Assembly: GCF_001421015.2 (NCBI RefSeq)
Contig: NZ_CP013023.1
Span: forward strand, 558,001 to 622,000
Source: Paenibacillus bovis
Lineage (GTDB): Bacteria > Bacillota > Bacilli > Paenibacillales > Paenibacillaceae
DNA: 64,000 nucleotides
Direction: 5' to 3'
The position numbers and the translations under genes were made by a program. This document shows positions 20,830 to 30,474 of the stretch, in pieces; position 1 is the stretch's first letter, and every line of letters starts with the position of its first letter. The notes under the pieces were generated by a model, which was given only the letters and a program-made list of their open reading frames with translations, had not been told where the DNA came from and searched no databases.

Positions 20830-22254
20830 TTACTTGATAACCACGTAGTCCAGGTTCACCAGCTTCGCATAAGTGATGATCTGATCGGTAGTCAGGTTCA
20901 AAGAAACAACCGTGTGGTGACCGCCACCATTCTCGATCCATGCACGTACGCCGTCCTGGAAGTTCGGTTTCACTTCCCATAGTACGCGTGCTACAGGCAG
21001 GTTCGGTGCCGGAACAGTCGGCTCGAATGCGGATACTTCGTTGATCAGCAGTTTGTAGTGTGTACCAAAGTCAGCCATCGATACGACTACGCCTTCGCCT
21101 GCTTTGCCGTCGAATACAAGACGTGCAGGGTCTTCACGATCGCCAATACCCAGTGGGGATACGACTACTTTTGGCTTGCTACTTGCCAGGGTAGGATCTA
21201 CTTCCAGCATGTGAGATTGCAGAATCGCTTCTTGCCCCGCTGCCATTTCATACGTGTAGTCTTCCATGAAGCCTGTGTTCAGGTTGTGGCTCATGATTTT
21301 CAGCTGGCGATCCAGGGCTGCTGTTTTCCAGTCTCCTTCACCGGCAAAGCCGTAGCCTTGTGCCATCAGGCGCTGAACAGCCAGACCTGGCAGCTGCTTC
21401 ATGCCATGCAGATCTTCAAAATTCGTTGTGAATGCAGTGTAGCCGCCGTTATCGAGGAAGCGCTTGATGGCGATCTCGTAGCTCGCTTGTACACGTACGC
21501 TGGCTTCCCATGCTTCCTTGCTGTTGGAACCATATTCAAAGTCATACAGCTCGGCATATTCAGCCATTAGCGCATCGATTTCCTGCTCGGTTACGGCATT
21601 AACGTATTCCACGAGGTCGCCGATACCATAGTAGTCCACGGTCCAGCCAAACTGGATCTGTGCTTCTACTTTGTCACCTTCGGTTACGCCTACGTTACGC
21701 ATGTTATCGCCGAAACGGGCTACTTTCAGGTTGAATCCTTCGTTGTAGGCAACAGCTACATCCATCCAGTCAGCGATTTGCTGCTGTACGGATTCACGCT
21801 CCCAGTATCCAACGACGATTTTGTTTTGTTTTTTGAGGCGGGCATTGATGAATCCGTATTCGCGGTCACCGTGTGCAGCCTGGTTGAGGTTCATAAAGTC
21901 CATATCGATGGTTGCCCAAGGAATGCTTTCGTTGTACTGCGTTGCCAGGTGAAGCAACGGCTTTTGCAGCAATTTGGTACCACGAATCCACATTTTCGCA
22001 GGAGAGAATGTGTGCATCCATGTGATCACGCCAGCTACTTCATCACGGTAGTTGACTTCTTTCATGATATTAGTGATTTTGTCTGCTGTTACCGCCAGAT
22101 CCTGCAGAACGAGCGGATAAGGCAGTACGCCGCTTGCATTGAGGGAGTCGGCGATTTTCTGTGCATTGGCTTTAACTTCACCGAGTGCTTCTTCTCCGTA
22201 CAGATGCTGGGAACCTACGACGAACCAAAATTGTTTTTCTGCTGCTGCTGACAT
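20830..22254 (-). CDS. araA: L-arabinose isomerase
   Basis: 474 residues, usual length. [19 protein letters not shown] opens the family; the active-site region [20 protein letters not shown] followed by [23 protein letters not shown], and the C-terminal GGGHHTVVS carry the Mn2+-binding and catalytic Glu/His positions. It converts L-arabinose to L-ribulose, the first step of the pathway whose later enzymes are encoded just upstream. Last gene of araBDA; 120 nt separate it from araD and it has its own GAGG ribosome binding site. Confidence 0.98.
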   Translation of the reverse strand: MSAAAEKQFWFVVGSQHLYGEEALGEVKANAQKIADSLNASGVLPYPLVLQDLAVTADKITNIMKEVNYRDEVAGVITWMHTFSPAKMWIRGTKLLQKPLLHLATQYNESIPWATIDMDFMNLNQAAHGDREYGFINARLKKQNKIVVGYWERESVQQQIADWMDVAVAYNEGFNLKVARFGDNMRNVGVTEGDKVEAQIQFGWTVDYYGIGDLVEYVNAVTEQEIDALMAEYAELYDFEYGSNSKEAWEASVRVQASYEIAIKRFLDNGGYTAFTTNFEDLHGMKQLPGLAVQRLMAQGYGFAGEGDWKTAALDRQLKIMSHNLNTGFMEDYTYEMAAGQEAILQSHMLEVDPTLASSKPKVVVSPLGIGDREDPARLVFDGKAGEGVVVSMADFGTHYKLLINEVSAFEPTVPAPNLPVARVLWEVKPNFQDGVRAWIENGGGHHTVVSLNLTTDQIITYAKLVNLDYVVIK

Positions 22255-22374
22255 GTAATCATCCTCTTTTCCATAATATATAATTGTTGAAAATACGCTG
22301 TTCCGGGACGGTATATTACAATTGCGCTATGACTGATAAATGATTATGGAACGATCCGACGGGAGCGCTGCTAC

Positions 22375-23070
22375 TTATTTCTGACCGTAGTACGCGTCTT
22401 TGCCGTGCTTGCGCAGATAGTGCTTGTCCAGAATATTCTGCGGCAGTTCTTTGGCAAAATGATTCAGTTCACGTGCGTACAGGTTCATTTTGCAGACTTC
22501 TTCGAGTACGACGCTGTTTACGACAGCGGACTTGGCATCTTTGCCCCATGTGAATGGTGCATGGCCATGCAGCAATACTGCCGGAATCGCCATAACATCT
22601 AGACCGCGCTGTTCAAAAGTTTCGATGATCACGCGTCCAGTCTCGGCTTCATAGCCGCGGTCGATCTCTTCCTGATTCAGGAAACGGGCACAGGGTACAG
22701 CACCGTAGAAAGTATCGGCATGTGTCGTTCCCATCACAGGTACATCCAGACCAGCCTGCGCCCAGATCGTTGCCCAGGTGGAGTGGGTATGCACGATACC
22801 GCCGATTTGCGCATAGTGCTTATATAGAACAGCGTGTGTCGCTGTATCGGAGGAAGGTCTCATATCGCCTTCTACTACATTGCCGTCCAGATCGACAACC
22901 ACCATATCGCTTGGCTTCATCGTCTCGTAGCTGACACCGCTTGGTTTGATAACGAACAGATTGCTTTCACGATCGACGGCACTCGCGTTGCCCCATGTGA
23001 ATTTCACCAATCCATGCTTGGGCAGCTCCAGATTCGCCTGATATACTTCTTCTTTCAGTTGCTCCAACAT
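22375..23070 (-). CDS. araD: L-ribulose-5-phosphate 4-epimerase
   Basis: 231 residues, class II aldolase fold. WGNASAVDRESNLFVIKPSG holds the phosphate-binding part, DMRPSSDTATHAVLY the Asp76-type residue, and GGIVHTHSTWATIWAQ two of the zinc-binding histidines, with the third in the VLLHGHAPFTWG region. It converts L-ribulose 5-phosphate to D-xylulose 5-phosphate for the pentose phosphate pathway. The start is one base past the stop of araB, so translation is coupled. Confidence 0.98.
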   Translation of the reverse strand: MLEQLKEEVYQANLELPKHGLVKFTWGNASAVDRESNLFVIKPSGVSYETMKPSDMVVVDLDGNVVEGDMRPSSDTATHAVLYKHYAQIGGIVHTHSTWATIWAQAGLDVPVMGTTHADTFYGAVPCARFLNQEEIDRGYEAETGRVIIETFEQRGLDVMAIPAVLLHGHAPFTWGKDAKSAVVNSVVLEEVCKMNLYARELNHFAKELPQNILDKHYLRKHGKDAYYGQK

Positions 23071-23071
23071 A

Positions 23072-24685
23072 TTAGTTTCCTCCGTTCTCTAACAGATGAT
23101 CAATCGCTGCCTGCTCAATCGCGAGGCCCTGACGGTAGCGCTCCAGGAAGATCTCGAATCCGTGTACATCCGTATCGTCCGGCGTCACTTCTTCGCCTTC
23201 TACATCGTGGAATACTTTTTGCTCCAGGAATATGTCCAGGCTCTCTTCGGCATCCTTGTTGATCATGTAGGATGCCAGCAGCGCCATACCCCAAGCTCCG
23301 CCTTCACCCGCTGTGGACATTACTGCTACAGGCACGTTCAGTGCTGCCGATACGATACGCTGTCCGACCAGCGGCGTCTTGAACAGCCCACCGTGTGCCA
23401 GAACGCTGTCGATCTGTACCTGCTCATTGGTCAGAATATCCATACCGATTCGCAGTGCGCCGAATGCCGTGAACAGATGGGTACGCATGAAGTTCGCCAG
23501 GTTGAACTTGCTTTCCGGGGAGCGAACAAACAGCGGACGTCCTTTTTCCATACCGGTAATATTCTCGCCGGAATAGTAACCGTAGCTCAGCAGTCCGCCG
23601 CCATCCGGGTCGGCTTCCAGTGCTTTGTTGAACAGTACGCCGAACAATTTTTCTTTGTCCGATCCATAACCCATTGCTTCCGAGAATTCGAGGAACAGTC
23701 CGAGCCACGCATTGATATCGCTGGAACAATTGTTGGCATGTACCATACCGACTGGACTGCCGTCCGGTGTAGTGACCATATCGATCTCCGGATACACCGT
23801 GGACAATTCCTTTTCCAGGACGATCATGGCAAATACGGATGTACCGACCGAGATATTACCTGTGCGCTTGCGTACACTGTTCGTTGCGACCATACCCGTA
23901 CCGGCATCGCCTTCCGGCGGACACAGTGGAATGCCTGTCTGCAGATCACCGTCCGGATCGAGCAGCTTGGCGCCTTCGGCAGTCAATGTACCGGCCTCTT
24001 CACCTGCGCGATACACCTTGGGCAGCAGATCTTCTACTTTCCATGGGTAGCTTTTGCCGGACACATGCTCATTGAACTGTTTGATCATGGACGGGTGATA
24101 ATTGTGCGAAGTCTCTTCGATCGGGAACATACCGGATGCATCGCCGATTCCGATCGCATGATTGCCAGTCATCCGCCAGTGGATATATCCAGCCAGCGTT
24201 GTGATAGAAGACAGTTGTGGTACATGCGTCTCTTCGTTCAGAATCGCCTGATACAGATGGGCAATACTCCAGCGCTCCGGAATATTGAACTGGAACAGTT
24301 CGGTCAGCTCTCTCGCTGCCGCTCCCGTAGTAGCGTTACGCCATGTACGGAAAGGAACGAGCAATTCGCCGCTGTTATCCAGTGCGATATAGCCATGCAT
24401 CATCGCGGAGAATCCGATCGATCCTACCGTCTGCAGCGTGATACCGTACTGCTCCTGGATACTTTGCTTCATTTTGCGATAAGCTGTCTGCATACCGTCA
24501 ATGATCGTCTCCAGATCATAGGTCCAGAATCCGTCTTTGAGCTGGTTCTCCCATTCATAGCTGCCGGATGCGATCGTCTCAAAGCGCTTGTTGATCAGTA
24601 CCGCCTTGATCCGTGTCGATCCAAATTCGATACCAAGCGACGTTGCTCCCGCCGTGATCGCTTCTTTCATATCTACCTGACTCAT
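23072..24685 (-). CDS. araB: Ribulokinase, FGGY family
   Basis: 537 residues from ATG 24685 (GAGGGG about 10 nt upstream); the open frame to 24742 adds 19 unsupported residues. The FGGY kinase start [23 protein letters not shown]-binding [12 protein letters not shown] and the C-terminal [20 protein letters not shown] are present. It phosphorylates L-ribulose. Sequence style matches the Clostridium/Paenibacillus ribulokinase branch, not the enterobacterial AraB. First gene of araBDA, behind a 300-nt leader with a cre-like site; a xylulokinase-like activity cannot be excluded by sequence alone but context settles it. Confidence 0.95.
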   Translation of the reverse strand: MSQVDMKEAITAGATSLGIEFGSTRIKAVLINKRFETIASGSYEWENQLKDGFWTYDLETIIDGMQTAYRKMKQSIQEQYGITLQTVGSIGFSAMMHGYIALDNSGELLVPFRTWRNATTGAAARELTELFQFNIPERWSIAHLYQAILNEETHVPQLSSITTLAGYIHWRMTGNHAIGIGDASGMFPIEETSHNYHPSMIKQFNEHVSGKSYPWKVEDLLPKVYRAGEEAGTLTAEGAKLLDPDGDLQTGIPLCPPEGDAGTGMVATNSVRKRTGNISVGTSVFAMIVLEKELSTVYPEIDMVTTPDGSPVGMVHANNCSSDINAWLGLFLEFSEAMGYGSDKEKLFGVLFNKALEADPDGGGLLSYGYYSGENITGMEKGRPLFVRSPESKFNLANFMRTHLFTAFGALRIGMDILTNEQVQIDSVLAHGGLFKTPLVGQRIVSAALNVPVAVMSTAGEGGAWGMALLASYMINKDAEESLDIFLEQKVFHDVEGEEVTPDDTDVHGFEIFLERYRQGLAIEQAAIDHLLENGGN

Positions 24686-24757
24686 GATCCTGTATCCCCT
24701 CTCTGATTGCCGTTTTACATCCAGTGGATGGCTTGTCAGCATGTCCTGTCGATTTCA

Positions 24758-24771
24758 AAAAAGCGCTTTCT
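24758..24771. promoter_or_regulatory. cre-like CcpA site in the araB leader
   Basis: AAAAAGCGCTTTCT matches the CcpA consensus TGAAARCGYTTTCW except for the first two bases. It lies downstream of the transcription start, where CcpA would act as a roadblock. Confidence 0.55.
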
Positions 24772-24987
24772 AAACTGATCATGTACGTTAGAATCACTTT
24801 CCTGAACTCCGACAGGTTCACGCCAATGTATCAATAGCTTGTTCGGAATCCATCAGCCTATGCTGATATAAATTCATGTATGTGTTCGTGTATGTGATAT
24901 AGCAACCTGGAGTTGTCACATTCATCTGACTAAATAGATATTTTCTATCTTCACAAAAAGAATGCGCTCTCTTTTTTCGACAGTTCA

Positions 24988-25016
24988 AGTATATTTTTTG
25001 TACGTACATTTGTCAA
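24988..25016 (-). promoter_or_regulatory. Promoter of araBDA with an AraR operator in the spacer
   Basis: Minus strand: perfect TTGACA (25011-25016), 17-nt spacer, TATACT (24988-24993). The spacer contains ATGTACGTACAAAAA, matching the AraR box core TTGTACGTACAA, so bound AraR would block RNA polymerase directly. The transcript would carry a leader of about 295 nt. Confidence 0.85.
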
Positions 25017-25160
25017 CATTATATACAATTTATACTTACATAATAGCTGAATCGAACGAGTAAGGCAGAATTTTAGGATTGATTTAGATAAAAATATAAG
25101 GTACATTTCTTTACAGAAAGCCATATTTGTACGGTTAATTTGGAGAAAAAGGTCATTTCA

Positions 25161-25189
25161 TTTCCATCTATACCTAATCATGATAAAAT
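25161..25189 (+). promoter_or_regulatory. Probable araR promoter
   Basis: TTTCCA (25161-25166), 17-nt spacer, TAAAAT (25184-25189). The AraR-like palindrome follows immediately, over the predicted transcription start. Confidence 0.6.
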
Positions 25190-25203
25190 GTGTACGTACA
25201 ACT
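25187..25203. promoter_or_regulatory. AraR box at the araR transcription start
   Basis: AATGTGTACGTACAACT has the same GTACGTAC core as the araB operator. Its position over the araR start point implies autorepression and rules out translation starts upstream of it. Confidence 0.75.
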
Positions 25204-25253
25204 ATTTGAAAATGAACGGTGTATGGATGAACAACGATGAAAGAAGTGGTTAC

Positions 25254-26345
25254 GTGAAGCCCAAATATCAGGTCATCATTGATGATATAAAAAGTCATAT
25301 TCTCTCGGGAACCTACAGTGTGGGTACACAGATTCCGACAGAATTGGCGCTGCAGGAAAGTTATAATGTGAGCCGCCAAACGGTACGCAAGGCGATTCTG
25401 GAACTGTCGAACGAAGGATTCTTGCGTAGTGAAAAAGGGTCTGGCACATATGTCAGCAACCAGTACCGTATCCGCTCAGGTGGTCATACAGCGACCCGAA
25501 CAATCGGTGTGATTACGACCTACATCTCGGATTATATTTTCCCGTCCATTATTCGTGGTATCGAGAGTCGGCTGAATGAGGACAATTATTCGCTGCTGCT
25601 GGCCAGTACCAATAATGACGTAGCTCAGGAGAAAAAGGCGCTGGAGATGATGCTCTCCTACGGCGTAGAAGGTCTGATCGTCGAGCCGACCAAGAGCAAT
25701 CTGTACAATCCGAATATTGCGTACTACCTGTCGTTCAAGGAGCAGGATGTACCCTTTACGATGATCAATGCCTTTTACGAGGAACTGGAAGTGCCATTCT
25801 TCCGTCTGGATGATGTGCAGTCCAGCTATCTGGCTACCCGGGAGCTGATCTCCAAAGGTCACACCCAGATCGGTATTATTGCCAAAATGGACGACCTGCA
25901 GGGCAAGTACCGTATGAAAGGCTATATCAAAGCACTCGGTGAAGCCAAACTGCGTTTCCATCCGGAGCAGGTGCTGTCTTTTGATACAGATTCCAAGCCG
26001 GATCTCGCTCAGCATCTGGATACTTTTCTCAAGGATAACCGGGATATGATGACGGCGATTGTATGTTACAACGATGAAGTAGGGCTGGAAGTGGTACATG
26101 CTTGCCGAAGGCTAGAGATTTCTATTCCAGATGATATGTCGATTATCGGCCAGGACAACTCCTATATCGCCAAAAACGCCAGCATCAAGCTGACGACACT
26201 CACTCATCCGCAGGAACAGATGGGACGCGATGCTGCTGAGTGGATCATCAAAAAGCTACAGGGCAAAAAGGATCTGCCGGACAATACCTGTTATGAGCCG
26301 GTACTGATCGAGGGCGAGACGGTGAAAGAAATAGAGATTGAATAG
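25254..26345 (+). CDS. araR: AraR, GntR-headed LacI-type repressor of arabinose genes
   Basis: About 363 residues. An N-terminal GntR winged helix (KPKYQVIIDDIKSHILSGTY, then SVGTQIPTELALQ, YNVSRQTVRKAILEL, EKGSGTYVSN) is fused to a LacI/periplasmic-binding sugar domain (TIGVITTYISDYIFPSIIRG to the end). This fusion defines AraR. GTG 25254 is chosen because Bacillus AraR starts at the same point of the fold and AAGAAGTGG is 4 nt upstream; ATG 25227 or 25212 are alternatives. The open frame reaches back to 25140, but that would start before the promoter. It represses araBDA and itself until L-arabinose binds. Confidence 0.93.
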   Translation: MKPKYQVIIDDIKSHILSGTYSVGTQIPTELALQESYNVSRQTVRKAILELSNEGFLRSEKGSGTYVSNQYRIRSGGHTATRTIGVITTYISDYIFPSIIRGIESRLNEDNYSLLLASTNNDVAQEKKALEMMLSYGVEGLIVEPTKSNLYNPNIAYYLSFKEQDVPFTMINAFYEELEVPFFRLDDVQSSYLATRELISKGHTQIGIIAKMDDLQGKYRMKGYIKALGEAKLRFHPEQVLSFDTDSKPDLAQHLDTFLKDNRDMMTAIVCYNDEVGLEVVHACRRLEISIPDDMSIIGQDNSYIAKNASIKLTTLTHPQEQMGRDAAEWIIKKLQGKKDLPDNTCYEPVLIEGETVKEIEIE

Positions 26346-26361
26346 CCTCTGATGATTAACA

Positions 26362-26388
26362 AAAAGACGCCCATTACAGGCGTCTTTT
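26362..26388 (+). terminator. Terminator of araR
   Basis: AAAAGACGCC/GGCGTCTTTT (26362-26371 with 26379-26388), 7-nt loop, ending in a T run. Confidence 0.9.
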
Positions 26389-26533
26389 GTGCTTTTGTAT
26401 ATTACTGGAGAAATAGAATCTCCATATTCTACATATGCTATTTAGCCAAAGGATCGTTATTCCACATAACTAGTCTTTAATGACCTCGATATGAACCCGA
26501 ACCTTTGATCTGGTAACACTTTGCTCAATAGGT

Positions 26534-28096
26534 CTATTCCATGGACTCAAAGTGGCTGATCAGCGCCAGTGCTTCTTCGTGATCCGGCTCGACTTCCAGC
26601 AGTTTGCGCAGGTACTGTGCGCCCTCTTCGATCTGATCCAGCTCAAAGCAGCTGATCGCGAGGCAGTAATAGACGGTCGACACGACTTCTTCTTTTTCCC
26701 CAGCAACCGAAATCTCTAGGAAACGCTTGGACTGTTCGTACATATCCATCTCGAACAACACCAGACCGATATCCAGCGCCAGATCATAATGCTGATGCTC
26801 CATTACATAATACGAAGACCACATGGTCTCGATACCGCTCAGAATATCTTCTTTCTCATCATCGGTTGCTTCTGGCATCAGACTGGAGATCTGCTTGGTT
26901 GTCTGGATAAAGAACTCTGCGTCATAGCCGCCCAGCCGCCAGAAGCTCAGAATCTGCTGCAATCCGATGCTGTCCAGATGCTGATCCACCCACAATTTCA
27001 GACTGAAAAATTCATCCGGGCCAAACCGTTCCACAGAGCGGCGATAGGCCAGTCGCATATTCGGATACTTGGCTGGCTTTTCCAGGCTCAGAATGCAGCC
27101 GATATTGATGCTGCTGTAGTGCTGGGTCGGGAATAATACTTCTGCGCCGCGCTGCTCATATACTTGCTGCATCGCATGGTAGTTGGCGGTAAAGGAAAAG
27201 CTGCCGTGCAGGATCAGCTCAGGCGGTTCGGCGAATTGCCATTTCTCCATGAGGTGATCGCCTTTGTCCGCCGTAATCAGCAGGAATCCGGCTTCGGACA
27301 GTGCATTCAGCCGATCCAGACAGGTAAATGCGGCTGCCGGGAACAGAATATGCGAGTCCTCCATATGCTCCTGATACATAGCGATTACGCTGCGATACGG
27401 ATAATCATCCTGTTCATATTCCGGGGCGTGACGATACGTATAGTCCAGCTGAATCTGGCTGATACGCTCGGAAGCTTTGAGGACGCCATCGGATTCGGGG
27501 TACTGCACCGCTACATCTACTTCATGGACTTTGCCGTCTCCGATATAGATCAGATCCTGCGGAATCCCATCGAAAAAGTAATTGGCGACAACCAGCACAG
27601 GCTGTTTGAGATCGCCCTGCTTAATGACTTTTCCGGATACAGCCAGATGAAGTTCTGTGTCCTCAACTGCATTAAACCGTGCAAAATCCACAATTCCTTC
27701 GGCAATAAAGGACTGCAGCGCAGGATGCTGCTGCCAGGCCGTTACATTGTTCATCGCCAAATCCGTCATCACATAGCAGAAATTCGGTACATCAATGCCT
27801 GCATAATCGATCAGCTCGCGCAGCTCATGAATCACATGATAAGCGAGACGGCCGGCTCCGGCGCCCAATTCCACAATGTATACCGGCTCCGAACCAAACC
27901 CCTGATTCGCCCGGTCCTGCAGAAATCCGAAGATCATCTCCGCATAGGCATCGCCGATCATTGGATTGCTCGTTACATATTGAGGTACCTGATCGTTACT
28001 CCAAGCTCTCAGTCCTTCTTCTTCATAGTATTCCCACAATAGATTCCATATTGGTGCTTCACTAAAGCGATAAACCGGGGTGTTGTTATCTGTCAT
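26534..28096 (-). CDS. SAM-dependent methyltransferase with C-terminal TPR region
   Basis: 520 residues. The SAM-binding motif is YIVELGAGAGRLAYHVIHEL (about 73-92), with FCYVMTDLAMNN as the acidic strand 2 and VLVVANYFFDGIPQDLIYI as the post-motif block; this arrangement resembles the MidA/DUF185-type class I methyltransferases. From about residue 390 the protein is helical and Asp/Glu-rich, ending with a tetratricopeptide-like unit (CLAISCFELDQIEEGAQYLR, LLEVEPDHEEALAL). No signal peptide. The target is unknown; the TPR part suggests a protein partner. Stands alone between araR and an empty stretch. Confidence 0.75.
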   Translation of the reverse strand: MTDNNTPVYRFSEAPIWNLLWEYYEEEGLRAWSNDQVPQYVTSNPMIGDAYAEMIFGFLQDRANQGFGSEPVYIVELGAGAGRLAYHVIHELRELIDYAGIDVPNFCYVMTDLAMNNVTAWQQHPALQSFIAEGIVDFARFNAVEDTELHLAVSGKVIKQGDLKQPVLVVANYFFDGIPQDLIYIGDGKVHEVDVAVQYPESDGVLKASERISQIQLDYTYRHAPEYEQDDYPYRSVIAMYQEHMEDSHILFPAAAFTCLDRLNALSEAGFLLITADKGDHLMEKWQFAEPPELILHGSFSFTANYHAMQQVYEQRGAEVLFPTQHYSSINIGCILSLEKPAKYPNMRLAYRRSVERFGPDEFFSLKLWVDQHLDSIGLQQILSFWRLGGYDAEFFIQTTKQISSLMPEATDDEKEDILSGIETMWSSYYVMEHQHYDLALDIGLVLFEMDMYEQSKRFLEISVAGEKEEVVSTVYYCLAISCFELDQIEEGAQYLRKLLEVEPDHEEALALISHFESME

Positions 28097-28342
28097 TAAT
28101 ATAATCCTGCTCTCTCAAAGTTAATAAGGGTAGTGCTTTATTGGAATGATTCCAGGGTTGAATGTCTGTCAGTTACAGCAGTGCATGAAATGTCCGTTAC
28201 TTGCGCTACAGCAATCAGTATACCATTACGGTTGCAGCCCAGACAGTCTTTTCCCGGTAAAAATAAAGAAGTTCTGCGCAGATACATCCTCTATCCATTT
28301 CTCTAGGATAAATCGATTTTTTTATTTTATTCAAAAACCTAT

Positions 28343-28371
28343 TGTAAATGGAACCATGTTCCGTATATAAT
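28343..28371 (+). promoter_or_regulatory. Promoter of the alpha/beta hydrolase gene
   Basis: TTGTAA (28343-28348), 17-nt spacer, perfect TATAAT (28366-28371). The -10 box lies exactly between two palindromic arms. Confidence 0.75.
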
Positions 28372-28385
28372 CGGAACATGGTTCC
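28350..28385. promoter_or_regulatory. Double palindromic operator
   Basis: GGAACCATGTTCC (28350-28362) and GGAACATGGTTCC (28373-28385) are each near-palindromic (GGAAC/GTTCC halves) and are exact reverse complements of each other, forming a 36-nt inverted repeat around the -10 box. A repressor dimer pair binding here would shut the promoter. GGAAC/GTTCC halves are typical of TetR-type operators. Confidence 0.8.
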
Positions 28386-28458
28386 GCTTGTTACTTATAC
28401 ATACTACATCCAGACAGCGATAGCCAACATTTGATCCGAAAAGGAGATTAATTTAAAC

Positions 28459-29400
28459 ATGGAAATCACAATGAGTGTCCCGACTCCCATTCTTTCGTAT
28501 AGTCCGTTAGTGCTTCCTGTTCCTGGCCGTCCTGTCGATCTGCATATCAAAGTCACTGCACCTGCTGAGGGAAGTAACCTGCCTATTATTCTGCTTTCGC
28601 ATGGACAAGGGCCTTCCAATCATCTGTCTTCGCTGCATGGATACGCGCCACTCGTCGATTTTTGGGCAGCGCACGGATTTGTCGTGATCCAGCCTACTCA
28701 TCTAAGCTCCCGTACACTGGATCTTGGTTCGGATCATCCCGAAGCGCCGATGTACTGGCGTTCCCGTGCTCAGGATATGATGTATATTCTGGATCATCTG
28801 GATGCGATTGAATCTGCTGTACCGCTGCTTGCCGGACGGCTGGATCACAGCCGCGTCGCTGCAGCAGGTCATTCCATGGGTGGTAATACGATCAGTCTAC
28901 TTCTCGGCGCCAGCCTCACCGACCCCGTAGATGGAACCGACGTGAATCTGAAAGAGTCCCGGATCAAAGCAGGGATACTGCTCGCTGCACCTGGCCGGGG
29001 CGGCGATGCACTCAGCGAATTTACTGCACAGAATTATCCTTTCTTCTCGACCATGCATTTTACAGGTATGGATACACCTGCGCTTGTGATCGCCGGTGAC
29101 CAGGATGATTCCCGTCATTTGACGGTAGTGGGTCCCGACTGGCATACCGACCCGTACTTCCTTGCACCGGGTCCCAAAGATCTGCTCACCCTGTTCGATG
29201 CGGGTCACGGACTGGGTGGTGTATCCGGCTATGATGTGGCTGAGACAACCGACGAGAATCCAAAGCGGGTCGCATTGGTGCAGCAGCTTACCTGGGCTTA
29301 TCTCCGCAGCCAGCTGTATCCAGGTGATACTTCCTGGGAAGCTGCCAAGGCAGTGCTGGCAGCAGGCGACAATCCGATGGGTCGCATTGAATCCAAGTAA
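28459..29400 (+). CDS. Alpha/beta hydrolase (chlorophyllase/dienelactone-hydrolase-like)
   Basis: 313 residues, no signal peptide. Oxyanion-hole region LPIILLSHGQGPSNH (about 41-55), nucleophile elbow AAAGHSMGGNT with Ser139, acid in VIAGDQDDSRH and the base His in LTLFDAGHGLGG. The fold is that of platelet-activating-factor acetylhydrolase/chlorophyllase-like esterases. AAGGAG about 13 nt upstream marks ATG 28459; an ATG four codons in is an alternative. Strong operator-controlled promoter; the TetR gene downstream on the opposite strand is a candidate regulator. Substrate unknown. Confidence 0.85.
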   Translation: MEITMSVPTPILSYSPLVLPVPGRPVDLHIKVTAPAEGSNLPIILLSHGQGPSNHLSSLHGYAPLVDFWAAHGFVVIQPTHLSSRTLDLGSDHPEAPMYWRSRAQDMMYILDHLDAIESAVPLLAGRLDHSRVAAAGHSMGGNTISLLLGASLTDPVDGTDVNLKESRIKAGILLAAPGRGGDALSEFTAQNYPFFSTMHFTGMDTPALVIAGDQDDSRHLTVVGPDWHTDPYFLAPGPKDLLTLFDAGHGLGGVSGYDVAETTDENPKRVALVQQLTWAYLRSQLYPGDTSWEAAKAVLAAGDNPMGRIESK

Positions 29401-29713
29401 GATCGTAATTCATTTTAAGCGTGCGGATCAGACAGAATCGGCTATGCAGTCAGCAACTATGATGTCCCATGACCGTTTTCTGCCTACAGCCGCATCTCAT
29501 ACCTGATTAAATAAAAAAGGAAGCCATCCGCATGGCTTCCTTTTTTATTTAATAATTTTTAATTCTATCTTGAATCATGACTATACATATTTGCTATCTT
29601 CCTGCGATTGCTGAATAGACATAATGACATTCCTTCTATATAAATGAAATCAACATCATAAATGAAATCAACATCAATCGCCCAGTGTTCTGCATCCCGA
29701 TGATTTTGCCAGC
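29401..29713. other. Convergent gap between hydrolase and TetR genes
   Basis: Contains a bidirectional terminator (29513-29546) and a short direct repeat, ATAAATGAAATCAACATC, twice in tandem near 29640-29675. Nothing else. Confidence 0.6.
29513..29546. terminator. Bidirectional terminator
   Basis: AAAAAAGGAAGCCAT/ATGGCTTCCTTTTTT with a 4-nt loop; the A and T tracts on both sides let it serve the convergent hydrolase and tetR genes. Confidence 0.92.
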
Positions 29714-30328
29714 TTAACGATTCGCCCGGTAACGTAGCCCATCTACGAGCAAGGCTACCATGTGGCGTGCCTGCTGTGGATCTCCTTTTGCCCCAGCTGC
29801 GCAGAGACTTGCACCTGCACGCAGCAGATCATCCGGCTCGGCATCTGCACCGATTTCACCAGCTGCCGCCGCTGTCTCCAGCAGATCGGCCAGAGCCGGT
29901 TTGAGTCGCTTATCAAAGTAGGCCGGCAGCATCTCATACGCCGGATCGCCCGAATGAAGTGCTGCGGCAAGTCCGCGCTTGGCTGTAATAAAGTCCACAT
30001 ACCGCTGCATCCATCGTGCCAACGCTTCTCCCGGTCCGTACTGTGCAGACAATTCTGTCGCTGCATCGGCGCAGGCATCGACCTCCTGCCGAAAGACCGC
30101 TTCGATCAGATCCGAACGCTGCGGGAAATGGCGATAGACTGTCCCGACGCCCACTCCTGCCTGCTCCGCAATTTCCCGTACCGGCGCATCCACTCCCGAA
30201 GAAGCAAATACATTCATCGCTGCCTGCAGCAGAGAATCCATATTGCGCTGTGCATCTGCCCGTATACGGCGGGGCTGGGATTCAGGATTCTCCAAACGCT
30301 GTGTCGTATCGACTGTGTTGTCATTCAT
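29714..30328 (-). CDS. TetR/AcrR-family transcriptional regulator
   Basis: 204 residues from ATG 30328, with GGAGGG 9 nt upstream; the open frame to 30421 is unsupported. The HTH is at about residues 25-70 (AAMNVFASSGVDAPVREIAE, AGVGVGTVYRHFPQRSDL), followed by the Ala-rich C-terminal domain of the SbtR/YbiH-like branch (LLRAGASLCAAGAKGDPQQA). The imperfect palindrome at 30378-30394 upstream is a probable autoregulatory site. It may act on the convergent hydrolase gene, but that operator has a different sequence, so the link is tentative. Confidence 0.9.
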   Translation of the reverse strand: MNDNTVDTTQRLENPESQPRRIRADAQRNMDSLLQAAMNVFASSGVDAPVREIAEQAGVGVGTVYRHFPQRSDLIEAVFRQEVDACADAATELSAQYGPGEALARWMQRYVDFITAKRGLAAALHSGDPAYEMLPAYFDKRLKPALADLLETAAAAGEIGADAEPDDLLRAGASLCAAGAKGDPQQARHMVALLVDGLRYRANR

Positions 30329-30377
30329 CGCGTATTTCCCTCCGCTCACCAAGCCTTTATTTTTTTTATCCATACAA

Positions 30378-30394
30378 AAGGAATAAGTATCCTT
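30378..30394. promoter_or_regulatory. Imperfect palindrome upstream of the TetR gene
   Basis: AAGGAATAAGTATCCTT, with AAGGA/TCCTT arms, lies about 50 nt upstream of the start codon, where an autoregulating TetR would bind. Confidence 0.5.
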
Positions 30395-30474
30395 ATAAAC
30401 GTCAGTGTATATCTGATTCATTATACTATTCCTGCTTCACCTGCTCAATGCTGATTCCCGTATCTCTTTGACAA

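Larger units (their letters stand above)
24686..25253. other. araBDA-araR divergent control region
   Basis: About 570 nt. Contains a cre-like site (24758-24771), the araB promoter with an AraR box in its spacer (24988-25016), the araR promoter (25161-25189) and its AraR box (25187-25203), plus GTACGTT- and GTACGGTT-like half sites near 24781 and 25127. No gene is supported in it. Confidence 0.8.
28097..28458. other. Divergent promoter region
   Basis: About 360 nt between the methyltransferase and the hydrolase. It holds the hydrolase promoter and its palindromic operators (28343-28385). The part next to the methyltransferase shows no recognisable element. Confidence 0.6.

Noticed and set aside
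23096..24706. Plus-strand open frame of 536 codons
   Set aside because: Antisense shadow of araB; Cys/His/Arg-rich composition without any domain.
27164..28042. Plus-strand open frame of 292 codons
   Set aside because: Antisense of the methyltransferase; no ribosome binding site.
29639..29676. Direct repeat as insertion-site or phage attachment trace
   Set aside because: Just two tandem copies of an AT-rich 18-mer with no mobile genes nearby; more likely slippage.
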